DNA of 64,000 nucleotides from Firmicutes bacterium UBA6113 (GTDB taxonomy: Bacteria; Bacillota; Clostridia; Tissierellales; Sedimentibacteraceae). The stretch lies in assembly GCA_002422545.1 (NCBI GenBank), contig DIWF01000017.1:171267-235266 (forward strand), given 5' to 3'. The notes beneath the pieces were generated by a model. That model saw only the letters and a program-made list of their open reading frames with translations, did no database searches and was not told the DNA's origin. Position numbers and translations under genes: made by a program. Of this stretch, positions 51,864 to 61,106 are shown in pieces. Positions within the stretch are counted from its first letter, which is position 1. The number at the start of each line of letters is the position of its first letter.

Positions 51864-52565
51864 TTACTCTGAAAACTTAAATTCAAATCTTTCGTTAAAA
51901 TTCCCATTTAAACAGTAATATACAGTATTAAGATTCTTTGAGTAGACCATTGAGACGGCAGTAATCCATTCTCCGTTTCTTTGACTTACAGTATCAAGAA
52001 TACTAAATGCTGTTTCGACATTTACTTGTTTTGCTTTTTCTAATAAACTTGTTATAGTTTTAAACCTAATACAATCACATTCAATATTCTCATTTAGATT
52101 ATCCCATAATGGGGAATTCGTCATAACAAAAAATTGTGATAATTTTGCTGGATTGTATATATTGCCACGGCCAGGTTCTACTACCCAAACATTTGCACTG
52201 GAATCACAAATCATATTATGACTGCTCCGGTCCGGAGTATTAACAACTTCAATGTTTTTTAAATACTCGCCTAAATTTTCAACACAAATAACATCATTGA
52301 GAATATCTTCAATCAGTTTGGTTGTATGAGTAACTTTTTTGCTTGCCCGCTTGTATAAGCCTTTACCATTTGAATTAACTACAAGATTGTTGAAAAACCT
52401 TCCCAGTCTATCTACTCCAAATGATGGATAACTTCCACGTCCACCATCAACAAGCACTGTAAACCATTTTGGATTTTTAGTATCAATAGTATACCTCATA
52501 CCATTGTTATCAAAGTTCATTCCAATAATTGTATCTTGTCCTCTGTGAATAAAACTTGTACACAT
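51864..52565 (-). CDS. Ntn-hydrolase of the linear amide C-N hydrolase type
   Basis: 233 residues. It starts MCTSFIHRG, so removing Met would expose the nucleophilic Cys2 as in choloylglycine/acyl-amide hydrolases and penicillin V acylase. Additional features consistent with the fold are GMNFDNNG (Asp near residue 19) and the NSPLWDNLN region. Substrate unknown; bile acid conjugates, penicillin V or acyl-homoserine lactone-like amides are known for relatives. No signal peptide seen. Confidence 0.75.
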   Translation of the reverse strand: MCTSFIHRGQDTIIGMNFDNNGMRYTIDTKNPKWFTVLVDGGRGSYPSFGVDRLGRFFNNLVVNSNGKGLYKRASKKVTHTTKLIEDILNDVICVENLGEYLKNIEVVNTPDRSSHNMICDSSANVWVVEPGRGNIYNPAKLSQFFVMTNSPLWDNLNENIECDCIRFKTITSLLEKAKQVNVETAFSILDTVSQRNGEWITAVSMVYSKNLNTVYYCLNGNFNERFEFKFSE

Positions 52566-52725
52566 GATTAAAAACTCACCCTTATAATTTTATTTTGTTG
52601 TTGAACATAATTCTACAATTCTGAATTGCTTTTAATTATAACTTATTTATACCAAATTGACAAATTTTAATATCTTCATGAACATATATTGCGGGAGTGA
52701 TTAATAATAACAATTCAATCCGGTA

Positions 52726-53889
52726 CTACAGTAAGGATTTTGTTTTTTTAAACTCTTCCTTTATTTCATCTATTAAGTTTTCTGTTTCAATCAAATCAAA
52801 TACAGTTGCAGCCAGTATTTTTGAAGCACTGATTATTGCATCATGACCTCTGCTTGTCTTTCCATCGTTCAGGAATTCCTGTGAATGGGATGAAGCACTT
52901 TCATCAACAAAGGCAATCCTTATAACAGCTCCAGGCAGCAAATAAGTAACATTTCCGAAATCCGTAGATCCGGTTTTCTCTCTTGCAGGCTTTATTGAAG
53001 GTGCATTGATAAGCTCCGCATTTTTCATAATCACATCGTTAAGAATGTATGAAGGTACTTTGCTTTCAAGTCTTTTTTCTGATACAAGTTCATAAGTTGT
53101 TTCAGTCATAAGGGCAGCGCCTTGAACAATCTTGCTGAATCGTTCTTTAACTTCATCCAAATATTTTGAACTGTAGGATCTGAGGCTGAATGAACCCACA
53201 GCTGTCTCCGGCACAACATTGGCTGCTCCTCCGGCATCCAGTACTGTATAGTGCATTCTGGTATCTTCCGACACATGTTCCCTTAAGAATTCCACTGCCT
53301 GGAATGTCAGCAGCAAAGCATCCAGCGCACTTCTGCCTTGCTCCGGCCTTAAGGCTGCATGTGAGCTGGTTCCGTGGAATGTGACCCTGATGCTTTCTGC
53401 AGCCAGTGATTTTACATCTACCTGGGTTAATGGTCCCCCATGCATCATAAGAGCAACATCCAGTTCTTTAATAAAACCTTCCTTAAGCATTATTATTTTT
53501 CCGCCTCCGCCTTCTTCAGCCGGAGTTCCGTAAACAGTAAGCTTAAAAGGTTTATTACTGCATAAATCTTTAACGGCAACGGCAGCTCCAAGTATTGCAG
53601 GTCCCTGCATGTGGTGGCCGCATCCGTGACCCATGGGCAAGGCGTCGTACTCACAAAGAAGTCCAATGTTTGGACCTCCTTGTCCATTTTCATATACAGC
53701 CTTAAAAGCGGTATTGAGACTTCCCAATCCACTTTCAACCATAAACCCTTCCTCTTCCAGATAATCCTCAAGAACCTTGCTTGCCTTTACTTCATTAAAA
53801 GACAATTCAGGATTATCAAATATATAATCTGCTATTTCAGTTAATTTGCCTTTTTGGGCACTTATGCTTTCAAATAATTTTTCTTTCAT
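52726..53889 (-). CDS. M20 family peptidase/amidohydrolase
   Basis: 387 residues of the M20D group. Metal-binding segments are LCEYDALPMGHGCGHHMQG (about 82-100), GTPAEEGGGGK with the catalytic Glu, and the terminal HSQEF. A dimerisation/lid domain lies in the middle. Enzymes of this type remove acyl groups from amino acids or hydrolyse small dipeptides. Gap of 9 bases after the YfcC-like permease; the two probably take up and hydrolyse one substrate. Confidence 0.9.
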   Translation of the reverse strand: MKEKLFESISAQKGKLTEIADYIFDNPELSFNEVKASKVLEDYLEEEGFMVESGLGSLNTAFKAVYENGQGGPNIGLLCEYDALPMGHGCGHHMQGPAILGAAVAVKDLCSNKPFKLTVYGTPAEEGGGGKIIMLKEGFIKELDVALMMHGGPLTQVDVKSLAAESIRVTFHGTSSHAALRPEQGRSALDALLLTFQAVEFLREHVSEDTRMHYTVLDAGGAANVVPETAVGSFSLRSYSSKYLDEVKERFSKIVQGAALMTETTYELVSEKRLESKVPSYILNDVIMKNAELINAPSIKPAREKTGSTDFGNVTYLLPGAVIRIAFVDESASSHSQEFLNDGKTSRGHDAIISASKILAATVFDLIETENLIDEIKEEFKKTKSLL

Positions 53890-53898
53890 TTATACTCC

Positions 53899-55296
53899 TT
53901 AGATTGGACCCAAATTAATGATCTGAGCTCCAAGCATCAAGACGCTGCCTGTTGCAACCCAAATCAGGAACAGTTTCCACATGAACCTCATCCATCTGTC
54001 GTAAGGGATGTTGGATGCACCTAATATTCCCATGAGAGCTGTTGATGTAGGCAGAATATAGTTGCAGAATCCGTCACCAAAGTTGAAGGCAAGGATGGAT
54101 GTCTGCCTTGTCATTCCGATCATGTCAGCCAGTGGAATAAATATGGGCATTACAGCCGCCGCCTGTCCGCTTCCGGAAGTGATGAAAATGTTGATTATTA
54201 TGTTTGCTATATATAAGAATGGGCCCTGCAGATATTTCGGAAGAGACCCCAAAGCCTGTGCGAAGGCCTGTATTGTTGTATCCATTATCACCCCTGCAGT
54301 AAGCACGCTTGATACACTCCTTGCAAGACCTATTATCAAAGCAGCTCCGATCATCCTCTTAGAACCGTTTACAAAACACTTGGCAATTTTGCTGGGTCCA
54401 TATCCTGCTGCTATTCCGGCGATAATTGCCATCCATACAAATGCAGCTGCTGTTTCTTCCAGATCCCACTCAAGCTTGATTCCACCGTAAACGATAACTC
54501 CTAGAACAGCAAATAATGTGAGTATTACCATCCACTTTCTTGTAGTCATAGGTTCGTTGAAGCTTTCAGCATTACCCTGGACGCTTTCTAGTTTGTCCAA
54601 ATCATACATTGGGCTTAGTTCAGGATTCAGTCTTATTTTCTTTGCATATTTCACCAGGTATATATTGGTTATTATAAAGAATACAACAAAACTCACTGTC
54701 CTGTATCCTATTCCGGAGTACAGCGGTACTTCGGCAATCTTCTGCGCTACTATTGTTGTGCTTACATTAAGCGTTCCCGTTGAAAAGCCTACGGCACCTC
54801 CAAGAAGTATGATACCAGCGCCCACAATAGAGTCAAACCCAAACCCCCTGGCAATCATTACCATAATAGGAGCAAATCCAATAAATGTATTGACACCCTG
54901 AGTGGTACATATTAAAGCAAAAACCAGCGCCAATACCGGTATGAAAATCGACTCCTTCGTTGAATACTTTTTCGCAAACATTGCTATCAATGACTGCAAT
55001 GCTCCTAAAGTGGTTATTACGTCAAAAGCAGCACCGGAAAACAGTATTACGAAAATAAGATTTGCAGTTTTAATGTAGCCTTCAACAGCAAACCGCGGTA
55101 TTTTCAGGGGATTTACGGGTGAACTTTCAACGTACTCGAAAGTGTTGGGGTCTATCACTTTCATGCCTTGAGCATTTTCAACCCTTGCATATTGTCCTGC
55201 GGGTATAATCCAAGTCATCACTGCAGCAAAAATAACGACGAGTGCTACAATTACCAATGAGTCCGGCATCTTAAAGCTCTTTTTAATTTTTTCCAA
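53899..55296 (-). CDS. YfcC family permease
   Basis: 465 residues with about 12 membrane helices. It begins KKSFKMPDSLVIVALVVIFAAVMTWIIPAGQY, a signature of YfcC/ArcD-like carriers, and contains the GNFGDGFxN-like FNFGDGFCNYILPTSTALMG hairpin. Family members transport basic amino acids, peptides or C4-dicarboxylates. Operon partner is the M20 hydrolase immediately downstream. Confidence 0.9.
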   Translation of the reverse strand: MEKIKKSFKMPDSLVIVALVVIFAAVMTWIIPAGQYARVENAQGMKVIDPNTFEYVESSPVNPLKIPRFAVEGYIKTANLIFVILFSGAAFDVITTLGALQSLIAMFAKKYSTKESIFIPVLALVFALICTTQGVNTFIGFAPIMVMIARGFGFDSIVGAGIILLGGAVGFSTGTLNVSTTIVAQKIAEVPLYSGIGYRTVSFVVFFIITNIYLVKYAKKIRLNPELSPMYDLDKLESVQGNAESFNEPMTTRKWMVILTLFAVLGVIVYGGIKLEWDLEETAAAFVWMAIIAGIAAGYGPSKIAKCFVNGSKRMIGAALIIGLARSVSSVLTAGVIMDTTIQAFAQALGSLPKYLQGPFLYIANIIINIFITSGSGQAAAVMPIFIPLADMIGMTRQTSILAFNFGDGFCNYILPTSTALMGILGASNIPYDRWMRFMWKLFLIWVATGSVLMLGAQIINLGPI

Positions 55297-55395
55297 TATA
55301 ACAACTCCTTTTTATATGTTTTAGCTAAGCTAGTGACAGTCTATAATGGAAAAAAATTTTTGTAAATGTTTTCAATTTTATAGCAGTTATTACTT

Positions 55396-56310
55396 TTACT
55401 TATTTAACAGCAATGTTTTGATTGATTCCACTATGTTCATGAAATTCGGTATCTGGCTGCTGTTTTTCGTATAAGCAATGACCAGCTCCGAAGGTGTTTT
55501 ATCCTGTTTTATGTTTAAGTACATAACATTATATACATTCATGTTGTCCGCATAGCTTTCCCTGTTGAAACCGACGCCCAAATTCCTTGAAACCATAGAT
55601 ATAATTGTCTCTATGTTCTTTATTTCTATAATTTTTTCAGGTTTGAAATTTTCACTTTTAAAGAGCAGCTCGCATATATCCCTCAGACTTTGACCCTTGT
55701 GTGGAAGTATCAGTGTTTCATCCTTTATGTCTTCTATATTTATCCATGGGTACTTGTCCGTTTCATTCCAATTTGTCCTGCTTCTTAAGCTGCTAAAGCT
55801 GTTAATTGCAACGAGAACCTTATCCTCCTTAATGCGTTCATACACAAGGTTAGACTTTCTTTCAAGACATGTATAGATAATCAAATCCAACTTGTTTTCT
55901 TCTATCATTTTTTCCAATGAGGAAATATCCCCTTCCTCAAAAACAATTTCAATATTCGGATGTGTCTGTTTAAAAAGACATATTATGTCCGCAACAATAA
56001 AGGGTGATCTTCTTGATTGAACTCCGATTCTTATCCTGCCGTTGACACCTTTCTCGAACAGGCTCAGTTCTAGATTGAACTCATCCTGAAGCTTCAACAT
56101 GGCTCTTGCTTTCTCCACATACCTTTCTCCTATATATGTCAGAACAAATCTGTTGTTTACCTTGGCAAACAACTGTACTCCTAAGTTCTGTTCCAGGTTG
56201 CTGATATAAGTGCTAAGAGCAGGCTGTGTTATAAAAAGCTGATCAGCAGCCTTAGAAATGTTTCCGGTTTCAGCCAGAGTACAGACATATGTCTGTTCTT
56301 TCAAATACAT
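55396..56310 (-). CDS. LysR family transcriptional regulator
   Basis: 304 residues with an N-terminal winged helix (YVCTLAETGNISKAADQLFITQPALSTYISNLEQNLG, about 8-44). Encoded 99 bases upstream of the YfcC/M20 pair in the same direction, so it is the probable activator of that operon or its first gene. GGAGG lies before the ATG. Confidence 0.88.
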   Translation of the reverse strand: MYLKEQTYVCTLAETGNISKAADQLFITQPALSTYISNLEQNLGVQLFAKVNNRFVLTYIGERYVEKARAMLKLQDEFNLELSLFEKGVNGRIRIGVQSRRSPFIVADIICLFKQTHPNIEIVFEEGDISSLEKMIEENKLDLIIYTCLERKSNLVYERIKEDKVLVAINSFSSLRSRTNWNETDKYPWINIEDIKDETLILPHKGQSLRDICELLFKSENFKPEKIIEIKNIETIISMVSRNLGVGFNRESYADNMNVYNVMYLNIKQDKTPSELVIAYTKNSSQIPNFMNIVESIKTLLLNK

Positions 56311-56570
56311 TTTACCACCTCCTTATTAATTAGTATTATAATATAAACTTATAACTTGTATAAATTAAAGTTATATTCAAAATTCAGCATAATAATTATG
56401 CTGACAAATATTGATTTATTTATGATTGCACACTTCAGTATACCACAAGAACTCAAAATACGTCCATTATTAATTAAATTTTCCTTAGTTCTTCATTGGT
56501 ATAAATTGAATATTGTTTCATTAATTAATTTTTAAGCAGAGTCGATTAAAAAACTTTTTTATAAAATAAT

Positions 56571-56663
56571 GTAAAGCTTACTTGACAATATCGATTTTAT
56601 TTGTTATTATTGATGTAAAGTTAACTTTACAAAACGTGCTCATGCATGTAAAGCACGCTTTAC
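56571..56663 (+). promoter_or_regulatory. Promoter and two operators of the XRE gene
   Basis: Promoter TTGACA (56582-56587), 17-base spacer, TATTAT (56605-56610). Two matching palindromes follow: GTAAAGTTAACTTTAC (56615-56630) and GTAAAGCACGCTTTAC (56648-56663), one at the transcription start and the other just before the ribosome binding site. A partial third site, GTAAAGCTTAC (56571-56581), touches the -35. The layout is typical of autorepression. Confidence 0.82.
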
Positions 56664-56678
56664 CTGGAGGTGATACAA

Positions 56679-56879
56679 TTGAAAAACCGGTTAGAAGAAA
56701 TAAGAAATGAAAAAGGGATAAATCAGGAAGACCTGGCCAAAGCATTGTCGGTATCCCGGCAGACAATAAGTTCATTGGAAAACGGACGATACAATCCATC
56801 AATTTTGCTCGCATTCAAAATAGCAAAATACTTTTCAATGGCCATAGAAGATATATTTATTTATGAGGAGGATTTATAA
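56679..56879 (+). CDS. XRE-family repressor
   Basis: 66 residues from the TTG at 56679, chosen because GGAGGTGA lies five bases upstream. Helix-turn-helix: RNEKGINQEDLAKALSVSRQTISSLENGRYNPS. These short regulators often control a membrane protein encoded with them. The stop overlaps the next start (TAATG). The two GTAAAG palindromes upstream are likely its own operators. Confidence 0.92.
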   Translation: MKNRLEEIRNEKGINQEDLAKALSVSRQTISSLENGRYNPSILLAFKIAKYFSMAIEDIFIYEEDL

Positions 56880-57286
56880 TGAATAAAATTAAAAACAGAA
56901 CAATTTATTTCGGATTCATCATGATTTTGGGCATATCACTATTTGCTGCATCTGAAATTTTCGGATTGCTGGACACATATTGGAGCGGTATGGGAGTTGG
57001 TTTTATAGTAATATCCATAATAAGGCTAGCTCAATTACATCGTTATAAAAATGATGACAGCTATGCTGAAAAAATGAATGTACAAAACAATGATGAAAGA
57101 AACAGATTCCTGGCTGAAAAAGCTAGAAGCATGACATTTTACTACTCTATTTTGATTGAAGCAATTGCACTTATTGTCTTGAGGCTTATAAAATTTACTG
57201 AAGCAAGTACAATAATAGGGTATGCAGTATGCATTCAGTTATTAATTTACTATGTAAGCTATTTGTGGCTTAAGAAAAAATATTGA
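56879..57286 (+). CDS. Membrane protein co-encoded with the XRE repressor
   Basis: 135 residues with four membrane helices in two pairs, separated by a hydrophilic loop containing QNNDERNRFLAEKARSM. The arrangement matches DUF2178/DUF6442-like proteins that sit directly after XRE genes in many Firmicutes. No activity known. The 1-base overlap with the upstream stop shows translational coupling. Confidence 0.8.
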   Translation: MNKIKNRTIYFGFIMILGISLFAASEIFGLLDTYWSGMGVGFIVISIIRLAQLHRYKNDDSYAEKMNVQNNDERNRFLAEKARSMTFYYSILIEAIALIVLRLIKFTEASTIIGYAVCIQLLIYYVSYLWLKKKY

Positions 57287-57470
57287 TATTATAAGAGGTA
57301 AAATACTGATAAGTTGTAAGTATTTTACCTCTTGCCATGCATGTGAGAGATGTTATAAGCATAATTAAACCTTACATATTCAAAATATAAAAAAATTATT
57401 ATGAAGCATAAAATAATTATTACGAAACTATTGAAATTATCACGACTTTGTAATATAATCTATTAGTCAC

Positions 57471-57543
57471 GGGCCATTAGCTCAGGGGATAGAGTGGCAG
57501 ACTTCGAATCTGTTCGTCGGGGGTTCGAATCCCTCATGGCTCA
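57471..57543 (+). tRNA. tRNA-Arg (anticodon TCG)
   Basis: 73 bases that fold as a cloverleaf: acceptor GGGCCAT/ATGGCTC, D arm GCTCAGGGGATAGAG, anticodon stem GCAGA/TCTGT with loop CTTCGAA giving TCG, T arm GGGGG-TTCGAAT-CCCTC, discriminator A. CCA is not encoded. It decodes CGA (and CGN by wobble) arginine codons. It stands alone in a 680-base gene-free stretch. Confidence 0.96.
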
Positions 57544-57965
57544 CTAATTGCAGTGGTTTCAAGGATTTAATGCAAAATTTAAAATTGCATTTAGCCAATA
57601 TTTAGCCACATAGAAAATATTAATATAATCTTCGAATAAAAAAGACTGGATATATTTATCTTGTCTTTTTTATTTGTAACCTTAGCAACGTACAAGCATA
57701 CACTATATCAAAGCCACTCATTTTACATTGGCTGGCTTAAATCCTTCATAGACAAAAAATAAGAGGGCTTAACCAGATATTACTTATTCCGGTTGCCCTT
57801 ATTTTAGTATCAAAAAACTCCGGATTGCTCCGGAGTCAGACCTGCACTGATATGCATCATAGAGAGGCTTTAATAACCAAAACCTTTACCACATCATTTT
57901 CAAGTTGACAGCATATAAAGTCAAATACTGAAATGAGACGCTTTCATTTCACAAGGTCCTCTTTG
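57544..57965. other. Gene-free stretch after tRNA-Arg with several hairpins
   Basis: Contains an A/T-tract-flanked hairpin at about 57638-57672 (probable tRNA terminator), a longer hairpin AATAAGAGGGCTTAACC/GGTTGCCCTTATT at 57758-57806, and a short ACTCCGG/CCGGAGT hairpin at about 57821-57839. I see no reading frame worth calling. Regions 3' of tRNA genes are frequent integration sites; no duplicated tRNA end is visible in the window. Confidence 0.5.
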
Positions 57966-58526
57966 TTATAGAGAAAATCTATTTTTAATAATCAATGCTG
58001 CTTTTTCTGGTAGAAGATCCGTATTATTTATTTTAATATAATTTGTTTTTGTTATTTCACCTTCAAATGAATTTAGACGATAATTCATTTCTAAGCTTCT
58101 AAATAAAGCTTCAGATTTCTCTAAGTTCCTTTTCGTAGGTTTATTAAGTAGCCGATTTTCAGTTTTATTTCTTTCTATACGCAAGTCATATTCTGCTTCT
58201 AATTCAACAAAATATACTTCTGCACCTTTCGTAGCAAATAATTCTTCAATATAATTAATATAATCCCAATCTTCTTGTCTATCAAATGCCCACATATATG
58301 TAAAAATCATTCCATATTCTTCGCTATTAGAAAACGTTTCAAAAATTTCTTTTCTAAATAAATTTATTAACCTGCTTCTTTCCTTAGGAACATTTTCAAA
58401 CAAATCACTTACTATATCTATAGTCATGTGATTATGAAATAATTTAAGATTAGTAATTTTTGAAAGTTCTTGGCCTACTGTCATCTTACCAACTGCATGT
58501 GGTCCAAAGATAATAATTAATTTCAT
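57966..58526 (-). CDS. P-loop kinase-like ATPase
   Basis: 186 residues starting MKLIIIFGPHAVGKMTVGQEL, a Walker A with the GxxxxGK[ST] pattern. It has the shape of small adenylate/shikimate-kinase-type proteins (AAA_33-like) including FFHNHMTID-like LFHNHMTIDIVSD and the basic lid YDLRIERNKTENRL. Probable role: phosphorylation of a small molecule or nucleotide; substrate unknown. Single gene. Confidence 0.8.
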   Translation of the reverse strand: MKLIIIFGPHAVGKMTVGQELSKITNLKLFHNHMTIDIVSDLFENVPKERSRLINLFRKEIFETFSNSEEYGMIFTYMWAFDRQEDWDYINYIEELFATKGAEVYFVELEAEYDLRIERNKTENRLLNKPTKRNLEKSEALFRSLEMNYRLNSFEGEITKTNYIKINNTDLLPEKAALIIKNRFSL

Positions 58527-58573
58527 GTTATACCCCCATAGCTCTAGGTTTTACTATATTATTCTCAGCCTTA

Positions 58574-59377
58574 TTAAATTTTCTGTCCTATATACATAGC
58601 ATGCTCGGAATAACTTAACAATTCATCCCTTTCACATAATTGTTCCGCAACCTCTATCCACTTGTCTATCACTTCCTGTGGCTGATTAAGTATATTTACT
58701 TCACATGGAGAAAGAATGCCTTCCTGCCCGAAAAGATGCTTCTTTTCAAGATGAAACTTATCCATAAATGGAATAATATTTTTTTGGTCAATAAAAAATG
58801 CTTTTGTAAAGGCATCCCCACCATAGGATTTTCCCTTTAAAACAGAGTCAATAAAAATTTGCTCGTTTTCCAAGAGTAACATTTCAGGTGCACTCTTCAT
58901 ACCAAAAATCATGCCAGCAAACATAATAATAAAGGAAACAAATATTAATCCACTTTTTTTAAGCAAAGTTATGGCTTCATTTAAAGCTTTAATTCTGTCT
59001 TTTTCATCAAGCAGATGATACATAGGTCCCATGACAAATATATGATCAAATTCTCCTTTTATAAATTTATTAACTTCTCTTGCATCACCTGAAATAGCTT
59101 TAATATCTACATTCATTTCTTTAGACTTCTCAAGAGCAAATTTTACATTTTCCGAAGACAAATCTATAAGAGTAACATCGCAGCCTTTCTTGGCATAATA
59201 AATCGAATATCGTCCCGGACCTCCGCCTATATCAAGAATTCTATCACCCGGTTTAATATATCTGTCCATCATTCTTGTAGTTATTGTGAATTCAAAAGGA
59301 TGTTTTTCCAGTCTGTCCCACTCCTTTTGTACATCGCTGTCATAGTGTTCCTGTACAATACGCACACAGTCTTCCAT
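58574..59377 (-). CDS. Class I SAM-dependent methyltransferase
   Basis: 267 residues with the SAM-binding glycine motif ILDIGGGPGRYSIYYAKKG (about 48-66), the acidic VTLIDLSSENV and a DHIFVMGPMYHLLDEKDR motif IV region. The C-terminal part lacks recognisable substrate signatures. Not linked to neighbours by spacing (47 bases to the kinase-like gene) though co-transcription is possible. Target unknown. Confidence 0.87.
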   Translation of the reverse strand: MEDCVRIVQEHYDSDVQKEWDRLEKHPFEFTITTRMMDRYIKPGDRILDIGGGPGRYSIYYAKKGCDVTLIDLSSENVKFALEKSKEMNVDIKAISGDAREVNKFIKGEFDHIFVMGPMYHLLDEKDRIKALNEAITLLKKSGLIFVSFIIMFAGMIFGMKSAPEMLLLENEQIFIDSVLKGKSYGGDAFTKAFFIDQKNIIPFMDKFHLEKKHLFGQEGILSPCEVNILNQPQEVIDKWIEVAEQLCERDELLSYSEHAMYIGQKI

Positions 59378-59663
59378 AACTATTCCCCCTACTTATGAAA
59401 TTTTTAAAATTTTACCTCTATTTACCATATTAGTCAATACCAATTTAATTCTCCTTTTTAACATTAATTGGCATAAATATACTTATTAAACTATCAATAT
59501 AACTTCACTAATTAGGATTTCATAATAACCAAATTTTGTCATACTAAATAAGCCAAATTATAGCTAATTTTAACTTGTATTTAACTAAACTAAAAGTAAA
59601 GAAAAAATAAAATTTTTCCTTTACCTTTACCATTATTTTTTACTATTTTTAGATTGTTTATAT

Positions 59664-60653
59664 TTATATATCAATACTCATAGCCTTTTTAACAGTTTCA
59701 ACAGTTTCATTTCCTATCATGTTTGCTTTATGGCTGCCAGTAAGGATAATATCGCGCACTTCATTAATATTATCTTCATAATAAGCTCGTTTTTCTCTAA
59801 ATGGATCTAGAAGTAGATTTATCTTTTTTGATAAAACATTTTTACAAACTACACAACCAATACTGGCGTTTTTACACATTTCACAAATATTATCATAATC
59901 TTCATGATTGAATGCCTTATGATATTTACTTATTGTACATATATCTGGAATACCCTTATCTTTTACGCTTATCCTATTTTTATCAGTAACTGCTGATTTT
60001 ACTTTTTTATTTACATCTTCAACAGTATCTGATAAATATATTGCATTGCCAAGGCTTTTACCCATCTTAGAATTTCCATCCAGACCAATGAGTCGAGGCG
60101 TATCACTGATTAAGGCTTGTGGCTCTTTGATTATAACTCTGCCATTACCATATAAATCATTAAACCTTCTGACAATTTTTCTTCCCAGTTCTATATGAGG
60201 AATCTGGTCTTCTCCAACTGGAACCAGATTAGCATTGCAGAAAGTAATGTCTGCTGTTTGACTGACAGGATATCCTAAAAAACCATAGCTTAAGTCATCG
60301 TACCCATATTGCTTTGCCTCAGTCTTAATAGTCGGATTATGGCGCAATGAATTTACAGAAACAAGCATTGAATAAAATACTGTTAATTCTGCGATTGCAC
60401 TGATTTTAGATTGCAAGAAAATAGTTGCCTTATTTGGATCTAATCCTACTGATAAATTGTCGATTGCAACATCATAGATACCTTTGTTAATTAAGTCCGG
60501 TTGTTCAAAATGCGTTGTTAACGCCTGTATATCTGCTAATATAATGAAGGTATCATATTCATCTTGTAGTTTTACTCTGTTTTGAAGACTTCCTACATAA
60601 TGTCCCAAGTGTAACTTCCCGGTTGTCCTGTCTCCTGTTAATATTCTTTTCAT
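59664..60653 (-). CDS. trpS: Tryptophanyl-tRNA synthetase
   Basis: Class I synthetase, 329 residues. HIGH motif GKLHLGHYVGSL (11-22), KMSKS-type SKMGKSLGN, and the Trp-specific QTADITFCNANLVPVGEDQIPHIEL. It is preceded by a T-box leader with a UGG specifier, independently confirming the amino acid. GGAGG precedes the ATG. Confidence 0.97.
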   Translation of the reverse strand: MKRILTGDRTTGKLHLGHYVGSLQNRVKLQDEYDTFIILADIQALTTHFEQPDLINKGIYDVAIDNLSVGLDPNKATIFLQSKISAIAELTVFYSMLVSVNSLRHNPTIKTEAKQYGYDDLSYGFLGYPVSQTADITFCNANLVPVGEDQIPHIELGRKIVRRFNDLYGNGRVIIKEPQALISDTPRLIGLDGNSKMGKSLGNAIYLSDTVEDVNKKVKSAVTDKNRISVKDKGIPDICTISKYHKAFNHEDYDNICEMCKNASIGCVVCKNVLSKKINLLLDPFREKRAYYEDNINEVRDIILTGSHKANMIGNETVETVKKAMSIDI

Positions 60654-60722
60654 ATTTAAATCCTCCTATAAATTTTTTTAGAATGACAACACAATATCAT
60701 TCACAAATTATTTAATAAAACA

Positions 60723-60965
60723 AAAAAACTCCTATCCCAAAGGGACAGAAGTCTATTATCTGTTTTGCCACCCAAATAGCAAGTTTCACATACCATCATA
60801 TGCTTCCATTATAACGGTTAGGATTTCCGTCAACGCCTACTCACATAGCTTTCGGGTTGCCCTCATGAGCCCATTCAACATAAATTTAATGCTATATTCC
60901 CACCTGCAATAGCTCTCTGGAATTAATTTAATATGTTTACTATTCTCATTCAACGGTTTATATTT
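60723..60965 (-). promoter_or_regulatory. T-box riboswitch of trpS
   Basis: Minus strand: stem I with AGAGAGCTAT...GCAGGTGGGAA...ATAGC, specifier loop GAATGGGCTC that presents UGG (Trp), T-box GGGTGGCAAAACAG (60760-60773), and competing terminator CTTCTGTCCC/GGGATAGGAG (60729-60751) with T run. Uncharged tRNA-Trp should stabilise the antiterminator. Confidence 0.93.
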
Positions 60966-60971
60966 TATTAC

Positions 60972-61000
60972 ATAATATGTCTGGAGAAATTATTTGTCAA
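60972..61000 (-). promoter_or_regulatory. trpS promoter
   Basis: TTGACA (60995-61000), 17-base spacer, TATTAT (60972-60977) on the minus strand, just upstream of the T-box leader. Confidence 0.85.
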
Positions 61001-61106
61001 GTCATAAAAATCAAAAATATTGTTGAATAATATAAACTATAAAATACATTTCAACTTTTTTCTCCTTATTGAATGTTAACAGAAGAGTATTTTATGGTTA
61101 TGGAAA

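Noticed and set aside
57471..57700. Integrated element at the tRNA-Arg 3' end
   Set aside because: No integrase gene and no second copy of the tRNA end is visible within the window.
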